A DNA stretch of 64,000 nt from CAWCTB01 sp963798275 (GTDB lineage: Bacteria; Acidobacteriota; Terriglobia; Terriglobales; Acidobacteriaceae), in assembly GCA_963798275.1 (NCBI GenBank), contig CAWCTB010000042.1:32507-96506 (forward strand), written 5' to 3'. The position numbers were made by a program, and so were the translations under genes. The notes beneath the pieces were generated by a model. It ran no database searches. It was not told the origin of the DNA and worked only from the letters and a program-made list of their open reading frames with translations. Below are positions 9,787-21,087 of this stretch, piece after piece. Every line of letters starts with the position of its first letter. Position 1 is the stretch's first letter.

Positions 9787-10477
9787 ATGAAAATCTTTAC
9801 CTTTAGTATTCTGTGCCTGGCTCTTTGTGCGGTTCCGGCGCTTGCGGACGTTGTAGTGGGAAATCCCCCTGATCAAGGCACCGGCAACTGCTTCCCTTGG
9901 GGATGCGCCTACTCCGGTGAGTATCAGCAGGTGTACAACCAGGGACAATTCAGTGGGCCGATCACCATCACCAACCTTGAGTTCTACAACACGCAGGTGG
10001 ACTTCGGCGCCACCACCACGAACACTGGTAACTTCGCCATTTCGTTGTCCACGACGGCGGCTGACTGGAACACACTGTCCGGTACCTTCGCCAACAACAT
10101 TGGCGCAAATAACACATTGGTATTCAGCGGAAGCATTTTCCAGGCATGGGCCTTCGGAGACGTACTGCACATCACTCTGAGCACACCCTTCACCTACAAC
10201 CCGGCAGATGGAAACCTGCTGATGGACGTGGTTGTGACGGGCTCCGGCGATGCCAATGGCCCCATTTACTTCGATACCAACGGCTACGACAACGGCAACT
10301 TTGACGGGAACACGTATCTCGGCCGTGTGTATACCTGGCGGTAACGTTAACAACGGCTACGGCCTGGTCACTGGATTTTCGACCGGGTCGGCGGTTCCTG
10401 AGCCGTCCAGCCTGTTGCTGCTCGGGACTGGACTGCTAGGGGCGGTTGGCGTCATCCGTCGCAAGATCAATCTGTAG
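9787..10477 (+). CDS. PEP-CTERM secreted protein, one frame break
   Basis: Exported protein of about 230 residues. The start at 9787 has AGGAG eight bases upstream and opens a signal peptide (MKIFTFSILCLALCAVPALA). The C-terminus has the PEP-CTERM sorting signal VPEPSSLLLLGTGLLG followed by a basic tail (RRKINL), which in other bacteria is recognised by an exosortase in the inner membrane. The frame changes at about 10332: YLGRVYT continues as GGNVNNGYGLVTGF if one C of ACCTGG is surplus. The middle is Thr/Asn/Gly-rich beta-type sequence with no recognised domain. A strong terminator follows. Confidence 0.8.
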
Positions 10478-10502
10478 TCCGATTTATATTTTTGGGTCTA
10501 CC

Positions 10503-10528
10503 AAGCCGGGGAATGTTCCCCGGCTTTT
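10503..10528 (+). terminator. Rho-independent terminator
   Basis: AAGCCGGGGAA pairs with TTCCCCGGCTT around a short loop and is followed by CTTTTCT. It lies 26 bases after the PEP-CTERM stop codon. Confidence 0.75.
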
Positions 10529-10553
10529 CTGCTGCTCGTTAAATCGAGTCTTA

Positions 10554-13500
10554 CTATGGTTTGCAGCCTGCGCTGCCGATTCCAGCGACGGCCGCAAGCG
10601 GCGCAAGTTTATTGGCGGCGAGGAAGGCGTTGAACGTGGCCACGATCCTTTTCGTTTAACTGCCGCCAGTTCGCGAGGTCCTTGTCGAGTGCATCGCAAC
10701 TTTGTTGTACTGCCACTCCAAGCGGAGTTGGCCGGACGCATGTCGGCGCTCTCCACGCTGAAGATGAGCCGGGTCAGGTCGCGGTTCACCGGTCCAAAGC
10801 CGGGAGCGCTTCTGGTTCCCTTGTCGATAGCGTCGATCTTCTTTTCGAAAGCGGCGAGCGCATCTTTGGCTTTCTTCGAGTTGGAATGACTCAGCGCATC
10901 TTTCCGCTCGGCGAAAATCTTTCGCAACCCGGCGACCTGGTAGTAAGCCTCGTAACTGGACTTCATCCCCCGAGTGATCTGCTGAGCGAGTTCGAGTTGT
11001 TCCGCCAGATCGGCTTGCGAAGCGTGAACCCGAGGATCAAGTTCCACGGTGAGCGGCTGCCGCAAGGCGTGATCGCCCACGCGCAGCTCGGCGGTGTACT
11101 TGCCGGGCAAGACCAGCGGTCCACGTGGCTGTTGCCGCGGCGTTAGGCCCGGCACAGCGTGATCGGCCAGGGTGTATTCCGTGTACTCCAGCAGTTTGCC
11201 GTAGTAGCCGTAGGGCAGCGAAAGCGGCGGCGAATAGCGCAGGTTCCACACAAACCGATTGACCCCCGCAGCTTTAGGCAAAGTTTCTTCGGGAGCAAAC
11301 CAGTAGCTCGGAACGTTGGCTGGAAGGTAGTCGGACCGGCTTGGCATGGCTGGAGAATCTCGCCACCTCAGCACCCTTCTCATCATAGATCGTCAGCGTC
11401 ATCTCGCCGGTTGGCGGCGTCTTCAGGTAGTAGTCGAGGATCGCTCCGTCGGGCGGGTTCTGACCCGCAGGAGTCTCGATAGGGTACGGCGTGTCCTGAT
11501 AGTTCTCCCATCGCCAGCGCAAGGCGGTTTCAGGAGCGAACAGGTGCGCATCAGCGGCGGTGATCTGCGGATTGATCTCGCGCAGCGCGGCGATATCGTC
11601 AAGGATCCACAGGCTGCGTCCGAAGGTCGAGATCACCAGGTCGTTGTCGTGCACCTGGAGATCGGTGATGGGAGTCGCGGGAAGATTCAGCGAAAACGGT
11701 TGCCAATGGTCTCCGTCGTCCCACGAGATGTACACGCTGGTATCGGTGCCAGCGTAGAGCAGCCCTTTACGCTTTGGGTCTTCGCGCACTACGCGAACCA
11801 TTTCGGTTTCCGGAAATCCGTTGACGATCGTCTGCCACGTCTGCCCATAGTCATGGGTGCGAACGACATAGGGAGGAGTGGACTCGCGTGTCGCGCCCAC
11901 CGTCACGTAAGCAGTGGCCGGGTCGTGATGCGACGCTTCGACGTAGATGATCTGGGTGGGCGCAGCCAATCCCGGCGGCGAGACCTCCTTCCAGGTCGCT
12001 CCGCCGTCGCGGGTGAGTTGAACCAGCCGGTTGCTGGTGCCAGCCCAGAGCAAACCGGCTTGCACGGTTGACGGTGACAGCGCGGTGATAGCCGGGGGAC
12101 GCGGCTTGTCGGGATCGGGCTTTTCCGGTTCCTCCTTCTCCCCATAGCCGGTAAGGTCGGGACTGATCTCCTGCCACCTCTGTCCCCCGTCGACGGTCTT
12201 CAACACGTACTGCATGCCCAAGTACAACGTGGACGCATCCTGGGGCGAGAAGACCAGGGGCGGCATTTGCGCGGCGCGATATTTCTTGCCCCGCTCAAAG
12301 ACCACTGCGATCTGCCCGTTCGATTTGTCGTAGCGAACCACCGAGCCGTACCAACCCCCGCTGTAAACGTAGTTAGCATGCGCCGGATCGGGCGTGATGA
12401 AGGCATACTCGAAGCCGCCGATGGAGTACCAGTCCTGCAGAAGAATCTCGCCATAATCGCTGCGGCTGAGCACCGCGGCGGTGCCGCTGTCCTGCTGCGC
12501 CCCGTAGACGCGATAGGGGAAAGCGTAGTCGGTCGAGACGTGATAGAACTGCCCGGTCGGCTGGTTGTACCAGGAACTCCAGGTCTTGCCGGCGTCAACG
12601 CTGACGATCGCTCCCTGGTCCACCCCGAAAATCATGCGCGCCGAATTGTGGGGATCGATCCAGGCAACGTGGAAGTCGTCGCCGCTGGGAGCTCCGGCGA
12701 AAGCTTCGAAGCTCTTGCCGCCGTCGGTGGAGCGATACATCGAGGTCTGTGCGACGTAGAGCACGTCGGGATTCTGGGTATCGACAAAGATGCGGCTGAA
12801 GTACTCGCTGCCCAGGATCCGCGGGTCTTTGGTGGACTGCTGCCAATTCGCGCCGCCATCGTCCGAGCGAAAGAATCCCTGCTCGAGGATGGCGTACAAG
12901 CGGCGGCCGCCGGTTCCTGGGGCGACGGCGATTCCCAGCCGGCCGCGTGCCTTCTCCGGAAGGCCCTTGCTTGCCAAGGGACTCCAGGTCGAGCCTTCAT
13001 CGACCGACTTCACAATGTCGGACGTGGCCGCAATCGCATTGTCGCCCGAGCCGGATGCAGGATAATAGAGCACGGCGTACAGGGTGCGAGGGTCGGCGGG
13101 ATCGGAGCACATGTCGACCACGCCGATGGAGTCGTCAGCGGCGAAAACTTGGACCCAGGTCTTGCCGCCATCTACCGTCTTGAAGATTCCCCGGTTCGCG
13201 GTTTTGGCGGTTGCCGGAAGCGGCCGCCAAAGCAGCCCGACTCCCAGCGAGTTTCCGCCCACCACGATGACATCCGGATTCTTGGGATCGACCATGATCG
13301 CCTGGATAAACGGCACGTCCCGTAGTCCGATGTGGTTCCAGGTGGCGCCCGCGTCCGCCGAACGGTAGAGACCGGTTCCCCGCATCTGTTCTCCAGTTCC
13401 GGCATAGAGAATGTTTGAATCGGAGGGCGCCACCGCCAGGGCGCCGATGGAGGCGACGCGCTCTCCGTCGAAAATCGGTCGCCAGACCTGCCCACCGTCA

Positions 13501-13724
13501 GTGGTCTTCCAGACTCCACCGCCGGGAGTGCCGAAGTAGTAGGTGTTTGGGTCAGAAGCGCCGGCGACCGCGGTCACCCGGCCGGCTCGAAATGGGCCCA
13601 TGAGCCGCCACTGCAGTCCGGCGAACAGCTTGCTGTCGCCTTGCTCCTGACCCGCGAGGTTGAGCGGCAACACAACCAGGGCTGCGACGAACAGGAGGAT
13701 GAACCGGAGAAATGTCCGTGCCAA
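10554..13724 (-). CDS. Sortilin/VPS10-like BNR-repeat exoprotein, three frame breaks
   Basis: Large secreted protein of about 1050 residues built of BNR/sortilin beta-propeller repeats: Asp-box-like units such as KTTDGGQVW, RSADAGATW and RTHDYGQTW recur through the first 750 residues. Family members are often labelled glycosyl hydrolases, but a reaction is not established. A signal peptide (LARTFLRFILLFVAALVVL) fits a TTG start at 13724; the open frame runs further up to 13853 without a convincing start. Frame changes at about 11345, 10715 and 10635 are all +1; following them moves the true stop to 10554, clear of the terminator of the neighbouring gene. The C-terminal part has a helical region (ELAQQITRGMKSSYEAYYQ). 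Confidence 0.8.
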
Positions 13725-14109
13725 ATTGTCTTCACTGTGGATACCTGTTTTCCGATGAATCTCTGAGTGTCTTCGACGACGTCCGCTCGAGCGGACGACC
13801 CACAAGCTACCATAGTGAGCTGCGTCGCGCAGGTTTTCCTCCGGCAGACACACGCCAGGTCAGATGGATTCGTGGTGATCGCGAGCGGGTAAACGAACGT
13901 CAGCTCACATGCTCGTTCTGCGACAGCGGGTACTGTCCGCCTCGACCGCGTTGCTAAGGCAGAAGAATAGTTCGATTACGACACAATATTCGCGGCACTC
14001 CTTAGCCAGCCTGCGCGATACTATTTCATGGCATATGGTTCGGAGGCCCCGCATTTGCGGGAGGTCGTCGCCCTTCTTCTCTGCGCTTCATGGCTGAGAA
14101 TAGAGGAGG
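13725..14109. promoter_or_regulatory. Divergent intergenic region
   Basis: About 385 bp between the BNR exoprotein and the permease. It carries TATTCGCGGCACTC at 13987-14000, matching an element upstream of the PEP-CTERM gene at 9688. No gene is convincing here. Confidence 0.3.
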
Positions 14110-15337
14110 GTGCCGGACCACCAGCCAGCCGTTACCCTGAAACGAGTTTACGAAATGCAGTGGGAAGAAGGGATTCGATTCGCCTGGTGGGCGCTCAGCA
14201 TTGAGAAGGTGAAGGCGGTTCTCACCATGCTGGGAATCACCATCGGCAGCGCGGCCATCGTGCTGGTGGTGACCATCGCCTCCACCGGCCGCTTGTACGT
14301 CATGTCGCTGATCGAGGGAATTGGATCCAACCTTGTCTATGTGACGTTGGACCGTTCCGGAGTGACCCTGCCCCAGGACGAGCTGACGATTGAGGACTTG
14401 GCGGCGATTCAGCAGTTGCCCCGCACTACGGCGGCAGCGGGTATGTTCGACATGCCGGTGGAAATTCGCCTGCCCCAAAGGACGGTGCACTCCAAGATTG
14501 TGGGGGTCACGGAACAGTTCCAGCAAATCAGAAAACTTCGCGTCCTGGCGGGCAGATACTTCGACAGTCAGGATTACATTTCGCACGATCACGTCTGCCT
14601 GGTAACGAAGCCATTAGCGGAGAGTCTGTACGGCGACCTGGATCCGGTTGGCAATACTCTGCGATTCAACGAGTTCCGCTGCACCGTAATTGGCATGTTC
14701 GAGGAAGGCGTGCCCACCTTCGGGCGAGCCGAGATTCAGGACAGGACCATCGTCCTGCCTTACCCGCTGGTGTACGGGCTCACCGGCGAGCGCTTCTTGC
14801 AGGTGATCTATGCCCAGGCCGATAGCGCTTCGGGGGTACAGGAACTAACGGACGATATGCGCCAGACACTTCGGAACCGGCATCGTCCCGAAGCGAAATA
14901 CTCGGTCGAGAATCTGGCCGGGCTGCTGGTAACGGCGAATAACGTCTCACTTGCCCTGACCGCAACTCTGTTTAGCCTGGCAGTCTTGACGTTGGTCGTT
15001 GCCGGTTCCGGCATCATGAACATCATGCTGGTCAATGTGGCGGAGCGAACGCGCGAGATCGGCGTACGACTGGCCGTGGGCGCAAGGCCGGCAGAAATAC
15101 GCTTCCAATTCCTGATGGAAGCGGTGTTCATCAGCTTCACGGGTTCCGCTCGCAGGAGTGCTGCTGGCCATCGGCATCATCTGGTCGGCGGCTCGGCTGC
15201 ACGAGGCGGTCTCCGTCTCCTGGATGGGTGTGATCCTCGCGCTGTTCGTTTCCACCGGAATCGGAGTGCTGTTCGGCTACCGTCCGGCAAGCGAGGCCGC
15301 CAAACTGCACCCCGTGGACGCACTTCGCTCGGCCTGA
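14110..15337 (+). CDS. MacB/FtsX-type ABC transporter permease, one frame break
   Basis: Permease subunit of a MacB-like ABC system: one transmembrane helix near residues 35-60, a periplasmic MacB core domain (about 60-270), then three C-terminal helices. The loop ERTREIGVRLAVGARPAEIRFQF is the classic FtsX/MacB motif (here over 20 residues long, key residues E-R-T-REIG-R-A-GA). The frame changes near 15142 at a GGG run; the other frame gives VPLAGVLLAIGIIWSAARLH and ends in the family-typical P-V-D-A-L-R at 15337. The GTG at 14110 overlaps its own GAGGAG, so ATG 14155 is an alternative start. No ATPase or membrane-fusion partner is adjacent. Confidence 0.83.
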
Positions 15338-15370
15338 TCTCCGTCAGCGGTTTCACCAGAAGCTATCTCA

Positions 15371-15480
15371 CAAACCAGTTTTGATGGGGCATGAATCAGT
15401 TTTGAAAGGGCACAGCTTCAGCTGTGCCGTAAACATCGGCTTGGACCCGGGCTTTAGCCCCTGCGGGAATTCGTTCTTAG
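15371..15480. repeat. CTTYAG-apex hairpin repeat, copy A
   Basis: Hairpin 1 at 15409-15428 is GGCACAGCTTCAGCTGTGCC, a nine-base perfect stem around TC. Hairpin 2 at 15449-15460 is GGGCTTTAGCCC with CCCG/CGGG arms outside. A short duplicated lead (CAGTTTTGA) occurs at 15377 and 15398. It lies between the convergent permease and S9 peptidase genes. Almost the same element occurs at 57070 (copy E). Confidence 0.8.
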
Positions 15481-15517
15481 CTGTCCAGCTATGCATGAGA
15501 TGGAAGATGGGCTCTAG

Positions 15518-17744
15518 CTACTGCTGCGGTTTCTCTTCCTGCTTTGGCATCGATTCCGACTTCACTGCAGTTTCCTCCGCCGGCATGTTGTACTCCGGCT
15601 TCGATGCGCCCATCAGCCATTTGTCGAACCAGCCCACGATATGGTCGAGCCGCTCGACCCGGTGCCAGGGCTGGCCGGAGCGCGACAGTTCATGCGATTC
15701 GCCGGGGAAGCGCACCATCACGGTCGGCTTGTGCAGGTACTTCAGGGCGCGGAACATCTGCTCCCCGCCGCTCTCCGGAGGGGTGCGCCAGTCCACATCG
15801 CCGAGGATAAACATCATCGGCGTGTCGACCTGCTTGATGTAGGTGATGGGTGAGCGGTTGACGTAATCCTGGAAGTCGTCGAACGGTGGCGCCTTGAACC
15901 AGTTCGGCTGGAAGAGGGTGAAGTCCGCGGTATACCACCACGAAACCCAGTCGGCGATATCGCGCTGCGACACCGCGGCATGGAAGCGATGGGTGTGTCC
16001 GACCGTCCAGTCGGTTAGCAACCCGCCGCCGCTCCCGCCGGTCACGCCCAGCTTGTTGGCATCGATGTAGCCGCGCTTCAGCATTTCATCGACGCCCATC
16101 ATCAGGTCCTTGTAGTCGTCACCGGGATACTTGTACTGAATGATGTTGCCGAACTCCTGCCCATAGCTGGTGCTGCCACGCGGGTTGGGATACAACACGA
16201 CATAGCCCTTGGCCGCCATCCACTGAAATTCGTGATCGAAAACCCAGCCGTAGGCGGCATGCGGCCCGCCGTGAATATTCAGGATCAGCGGATATTTTTT
16301 CGTCGCATCAAAATCCGGCGGCTTCTGTATCCAGGCCTGAATGCGCTTGCCGTCGAAGCTGGTGTACCAGATCTCTTCCGGCTCGGTCAGATTCAGCTCC
16401 GAGAACAAGGTTCCGTTGAGGTTGGTGATCTGCCGCTGCGAGCCGTTCTGGTTCAGCACGAAAAGCTCGTCGATCATGGTGGGCGTCGAGACGTTCATCA
16501 CCACGACCTTGCCGTCGTTGGAAGCTGCAAACTGCTCCACCGCCTGGTCGCCGCGCGAAAGCTCCTGCACCTTCCCACTGGCTGCATCAACTGAGACCAG
16601 GATCGTTCTCCCCTGCTTGCCCACTACATCGATCAGGTGCGAGCCATCTCGGCTCCACACCGGAGCAACGCGGCCCGCAGCTCGAGGCGCGCTGTTGTCT
16701 CCGAACACTCCGCTGTTCACGTCATAGTCGTAGTCCGCAGTGAGGTCTTTCGGCGCCGCTCCCGGCTGCAGATCGAGCACCCACAAGTCCGGCTGGGAAT
16801 ACGATCGCACTGGCTGCTCCACCGCACCGATGAAGGCGATGCGTTTTCCATCCGGTGAAAGCGTCATGCCGCTGAGGCCGCCAAGCAGGCCGCCCAACTT
16901 GACTTTGGCCAGCAACTCGACCGCACCGCCGGTGGCCGGCACCGACATGACGTCGCTGACCGGCAGTTCGTAGTACGGCTCGATAATGCGATTGCTGCTG
17001 AAGATGATCTTGCTGCCATCCGGCGTGAACGTTGGACTGTTTTCCGCGAAGTCGCCCTGGGTGAGCTGCTTCGGCACGACCTTGGCTTCGCCGGATACAG
17101 GCACGTCGATGATCCAGATGTGCTGGTGGTGTTTGGGATCGAGAAAGCCGGCGCCATTAAAGCGATAGACCGCGCGGGTGATGACCTTCACGTCGCTCTC
17201 GTGCTCGCCTTCCCCGCCTGCGTTTTTCTGCTGCTTCTTTGCCAGGTCATCGGCGTTGGCATCGCAGAGAAAGGCGATTCGTTTGCTGTCTGGGGACCAC
17301 TCGAGCTGTGACACCGGGCGCGGCAGGTCGGTGATCGTCCATGCCTCGCCCCCTGCCAGCGAAAGCAGGGCAACCTGCGACGCCGGAGGCTTGCCGTCTT
17401 TGGGCGGCTCGCCGCTGCCGCGCACGAATGCGATCGACTTGCCATCCGGCGACCACCGCGGATCGGAATCGTGCTTGCCGTTGGTCAATCGCTGGGGAGC
17501 GCTGCTGCCGTCGGTCGCAACCGTCCACAACGATGTGTCGTAGCTTTCCTTCTTCTCGTTGACCGTCACCCGAACGAAGACCACGCGCGATCCGTCGGGC
17601 GAGACCTGCGGGTCGCCGATCCATTGGAAGCGGAACAAATCCTGGTCCGTGATCGAGCGCTTGGCCGGCGTCGGCGGGCGCTTGCGCGGCAGAGTACATT
17701 ACCGCAACGAAGAGGAGCAGAGCGGAGAAGTGGAGTCGTCGCAC
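15518..17744 (-). CDS. S9-family prolyl oligopeptidase-like peptidase, one frame break
   Basis: Secreted serine peptidase of the S9 (dipeptidyl aminopeptidase/acylaminoacyl peptidase) family, about 740 residues. A signal peptide (MRRLHFSALLLFVAVMYS) starts at 17744; then the frame changes near 17690 and the protein continues as RKRPPTPAKRSITDQDLFRF. The N-terminal two thirds are a WD40-like beta propeller (units such as PQVSPDGSRVVFV). The C-terminal alpha/beta-hydrolase has the nucleophile in GGSGGGL, Asp in LGDVDWRTPPESG and His in GESHELSRSG, so the catalytic triad is complete. It probably degrades peptides in the periplasm. It is convergent with the permease gene. Confidence 0.9.
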
Positions 17745-17938
17745 GAGACAGCAACCTCGAAGAGAGAGTGGAGCGTCCTTTATAGCTGCCGGGTGAACAC
17801 TTGTCGAGCTTGCGACCTGCGCCTGCTGGAGCGGCGTGCGCCCCGAGCCGGGAGCATGGCGATGTGCGCTTCCGTCCGCTTGCGGAGCGCAAGACGGCCC
17901 CTCACCAACTTCGCTACACTAGAGCCAAGCGAGGATTC

Positions 17939-18265
17939 ATGCCAGTTACCCAGGAAGAAGTGATTTCAGCCCTGAAAGAATGCTACGACCCGGAGATTCC
18001 CGTAAACATTGTGGACCTCGGGCTGATTTACGAAGTAAAGGTGAAGCCGACAGAGGTCGCCAACCTGCAGGGCGACGATGTCGAAGTGGAGATGACGCTG
18101 ACGGCGCAAGGATGCCCGTCACATGGCTACATCAGCGACCAGGTGAAGCAGCGCATCCTGCGCATGCCGGGCGTAGCCAATGCGACGGTGAACATCGTGT
18201 GGTATCCGCAATGGACGCCGGAGCGGCTGAGCCAAGACGCACGGAAACAGTTGGGGATTGAGTAG
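17939..18265 (+). CDS. SufT/MIP18-like metal-sulfur cluster assembly factor
   Basis: A 108-residue DUF59 protein. DPEIPVNIVDLGLIYEV is the hallmark opening, and the conserved Cys is in GCPSHGYISDQ. Family members (SufT, PaaD-like) help mature Fe-S proteins in the cytoplasm. The start at 17939 is chosen because it gives the family N-terminus (MPVTQEEVISALK) and has GCGAGG just upstream; the frame is open further upstream to 17801. It stands alone, divergent from the S9 peptidase gene, with a terminator after it. Confidence 0.9.
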   Translation: MPVTQEEVISALKECYDPEIPVNIVDLGLIYEVKVKPTEVANLQGDDVEVEMTLTAQGCPSHGYISDQVKQRILRMPGVANATVNIVWYPQWTPERLSQDARKQLGIE

Positions 18266-18287
18266 CCATTCGAGCAGGGATGGATCG

Positions 18288-18313
18288 GGCGCGGCGGGAG
18301 CTGCGCCTTTTTT
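18288..18313 (+). terminator. Rho-independent terminator
   Basis: GGCGCGGC and GCTGCGCC pair around GGGA, followed by six T. It closes the DUF59 gene. Confidence 0.75.
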
Positions 18314-18356
18314 CTATTGGAGCCTCGCCAGCGAGGGCCCACTCCACTGAGCGCTT

Positions 18357-18647
18357 CTAGTCGCCGTACTGGGCTCGCATGCCGCGCCATGCGCTGACGC
18401 TGCGGCGTTCCGCCTCCTCCGCGAAATTCTCCCCTAGCTTTTGCAAGGTGCCGAAAATCTGCATTCCCTTTTGCAGGTAGTCCGGAGCGTTTTCCAGGAT
18501 GGCTTCAAATTTCTCAGGATATTCGCTCGCGAGGACGGTGAGACCTGCGGCAGCGAATGCCATGCCGGGGCCGCGACGTCCGGCGACGATAAGGACTGCA
18601 CCCGCACCCAGCGAGCCAATAACCAGAGCTTTTTCCCAATTCTGCAT
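18357..18647 (-). CDS. Small membrane-associated protein of unknown function
   Basis: A 96-residue protein starting at 18647 with GAGGGAA seven bases upstream. Residues 7-45 form two Gly/Ala-rich hydrophobic stretches (VIGSLGAGAVLIVAGRRG and GMAFAAAGLTVLAS), followed by a charged helical tail (EYPEKFEAILENAPDYLQ). No family was recognised. Good start context and a sensible topology support a real gene. Confidence 0.65.
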   Translation of the reverse strand: MQNWEKALVIGSLGAGAVLIVAGRRGPGMAFAAAGLTVLASEYPEKFEAILENAPDYLQKGMQIFGTLQKLGENFAEEAERRSVSAWRGMRAQYGD

Positions 18648-19233
18648 GTTTCCCTCAACCTGGATGACCGCAGCCAGGCCACGAAGTATTTTTGAGCCAC
18701 AGGGATACTCTTTGCAGTTGTATGCGGTCGCCGCGGAATGCGCAACCCCCGGGACAGGGCCGCCCACCGCGCCGACCGCGCGTGGGCTGCGCAGACAAAG
18801 CGAACTCTCACGGCGGTGGGGCTCGACGGCTTTCGTCCGCGAGCCAGCTGCGCTGTAATGGCTTCAACGTGAAGAAAGTGTGACAGAGTGTTTTCAGAGA
18901 GCAGTTAACTTAGCGGTATAGCTGTCAAGCTTGGATCGCCTCACAAGTCAGCCGCCCGCTATCGCGTGAGGGAAATACTACTACGACCTATCTTGGGAAT
19001 CTATGCCACTTGGTATACACCTGCTCCCATCTGCTTTATGAACCAGGAATGAAAAACCAGTCCTCCGTTTATTGTCAGGAAAAGCTGCGAAAGTAATGCC
19101 TGTTTTCAGCTAAGAAGTGATCCGGCCTTGTAGTACTGTTCCAATACTCTTCGGCCAGCGCTGTCCGATACTGGATCGGCCCCAACGTTAACCAACCGAA
19201 CCTAACCAGACCATTGTGCGAAAGGATAGACCC
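18648..19233. other. Intergenic region upstream of a PEP-CTERM gene
   Basis: No convincing coding region in 586 bp. The part 18880-19230 is visibly AT-richer than its surroundings and probably holds the promoters of both divergent genes. The motif CCTAACCA near 19200 also occurs upstream of another PEP-CTERM gene (about 21505), but it is short. Confidence 0.4.
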
Positions 19234-20272
19234 ATGAGACTGATTGCCACGAGCGCCCAAGTTCCGCGTGCTCTTTCCGAGTCGAAGCCTGGAATGAGCA
19301 TCACGCATCGATTGGTTATCATGCTGGGCATAGCCTTGCTAGTGAGTGTGACGCCGGTTGCGTTGCTAGCCAGCCCCGCCTATAGCTTCCAATCCGTGGC
19401 CAACCCAAACGACCCGGCGTTTACCCAGTTGTTGGGGATTAATAACACTGGAACCATCGCAGGTTATTGGGGCGATGGAAGCGTAATTCCGAACAACGGA
19501 TTCACCCTGGTTTTGCCCAACAACTTCACTCCCGAGAACTTCCCCGGTTCGGCGCAGACGCAGGTCGTCGGGATCAACGCCGCCGGCAATACCGCCGGTT
19601 TCTACATCGATAATGCCGGAGCAACCCATGGCTTCACGGATATCGGCAGCGTCTTTAACACGGTCGATAATCCGAACAGCGCTAATTTCACCCAGCTTCT
19701 GGGCATCAACAGCAGCAACGAAACCGCTGGTTACTGGCAGGACAATGCCGGGAATCAGTTTGCGTTCACCGAGATGGGTGGATCCTTCAGTGATCTGACA
19801 TCCCTGCTTGGCAACCCAACCATCGCGCAGGCCACAGGCGTCAACAACGCAGGTGTGGTGGCGGGCTTTTTCATGGATAATGCCGGCATTTTCCATGGAT
19901 TCCTGTTGTCGGGAAACGTGGAGACGGTGCTCGACGTTCCCGGCGCGGTGCTGACCCAGGCTTTTGGTCTGAACAATGCAGGACAAGTTGTAGGTGACTA
20001 CATTGACGCTTTCCATGGTCATGCACGGCTTCATCTACAACATCGGCACTGGCACCTTCGCTACGGTCGACGATCCTCTGGGCGCAGGTACGACCACCAT
20101 CAACGGCATCAACGATCTCGGCCAGATTGTCGGGTTCTATGTCGACGGCAACGACAACACCATCGGCTTCGTGGGTACCCCGACTCCGGAACCAGCCAGT
20201 CTGCTCTTGCTGGGCACTGGGCTGCTGGGCATGGTGCCGGTGGTGCGGCGGCGGATCGGCAAACGCGGGTAG
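19234..20272 (+). CDS. PEP-CTERM protein with six HAF-type repeats, one frame break
   Basis: Exported protein of about 345 residues. A long signal sequence (hydrophobic core VIMLGIALLVSVTPVALLA) leads into six repeats of about 40-45 residues with the pattern G-[IVL]-N-x2-G-x3-G-[YF]-x-x-[DN], for example GINAAGNTAGFYIDNAG and GVNNAGVVAGFFMDNAG; this is the HAF-type extracellular repeat. The C-terminus is TPEPASLLLLGTGLLG plus a basic tail, an exosortase sorting signal. The frame changes by +1 near 20020. The start at 19234 has AAAGGA upstream; a GTG at 19216 is possible. Surface or extracellular matrix location is expected. Confidence 0.82.
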
Positions 20273-20398
20273 AGCCAGATCGTTTTAGCTTGCAGCTTGT
20301 TCGGGTGCGTTTCGCCAACAGCGGTAAGGAGAGGCGGCGCACCCTTCTTGCGTCCAGGCCCTGGATTTGATGGATTGCTGTCCACCCTTGCACGCCAA

Positions 20399-20427
20399 AA
20401 TAAAAAAACCGGGCGACTCGCCCGGTT
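20399..20427 (-). terminator. Rho-independent terminator
   Basis: CCGGGCGA/TCGCCCGG stem with a run of seven T on the minus strand. It ends the minus-strand PEP-CTERM gene that stops at 20449, and may also stop transcription of the plus-strand gene. Confidence 0.8.
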
Positions 20428-20448
20428 CCAGGACCATCTCGGTAAATG

Positions 20449-21087
20449 CTAAAAGTTCATCTTGCGTCGAACCATTCCGACCGCACCAAGCAACCCACTA
20501 CCTAGCAACACCAGCGTGCCAGGCTCAGGTGTAGCGGAAGTCGTGAACAGGAAGTTGGGTCCGAAGTAGGCTGGCGTGTTGTCGACATGGTTCGTGGGAT
20601 CAGCTAGCGCACCGCCGGCAATGTAACTGTTCATCAAAAACGTGATCGCTGGGTCCGTCGCGAAACCGCTGACGCAGCCTACGTTACAGGGAAACGTGTT
20701 CGGGTCATTTCCATCGATCCATAGTGCCCCGATCTCATAGGTCTGGCCGGCGATCAGGTTGATGGAAGCAGCCGCGTACCGGAACTGATTCACCAGCGGA
20801 TCGACTGTGCCAGCTGCCACTGTAGCCATGCCGAGCAGGTTTCCGTTGCTGTCCCAGATTCCTACGTCATGATTCTCGATCAGGCCATCCTGGCTGCTGT
20901 CAAACGCGCCCAGCGCGGTAACGGTGAGGTTCTGATTTGCGGTGAACTCCCAGCCCAGGGTGTATGGTCCATTGGCTAGGTCGAGACCGGTTAGGTCGTT
21001 GAATGTGACGGCCGGTATGGGTGCGGCCAACAGGGGAAGAGCGCTGCACGTGACGGCGAGCAGCGCGACAAGCACAAACTTGCGCAT
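20449..21087 (-). CDS. PEP-CTERM protein, DUF4082-like
   Basis: Intact 212-residue exported protein. The start at 21087 has AAGGAG eight bases upstream and opens a signal peptide (MRKFVLVALLAVTCSALPLLA). The body (LGWEFTANQNLTVTALGAFD and NLIAGQTYEIGALW) resembles the DUF4082 beta-sandwich found in bacterial exoproteins. The end, TPEPGTLVLLGSGLLG followed by RRKMNF, is a PEP-CTERM sorting signal. It is the only one of the four PEP-CTERM genes without a frame break. It is convergent with the HAF-repeat gene. Confidence 0.88.
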   Translation of the reverse strand: MRKFVLVALLAVTCSALPLLAAPIPAVTFNDLTGLDLANGPYTLGWEFTANQNLTVTALGAFDSSQDGLIENHDVGIWDSNGNLLGMATVAAGTVDPLVNQFRYAAASINLIAGQTYEIGALWIDGNDPNTFPCNVGCVSGFATDPAITFLMNSYIAGGALADPTNHVDNTPAYFGPNFLFTTSATPEPGTLVLLGSGLLGAVGMVRRKMNF

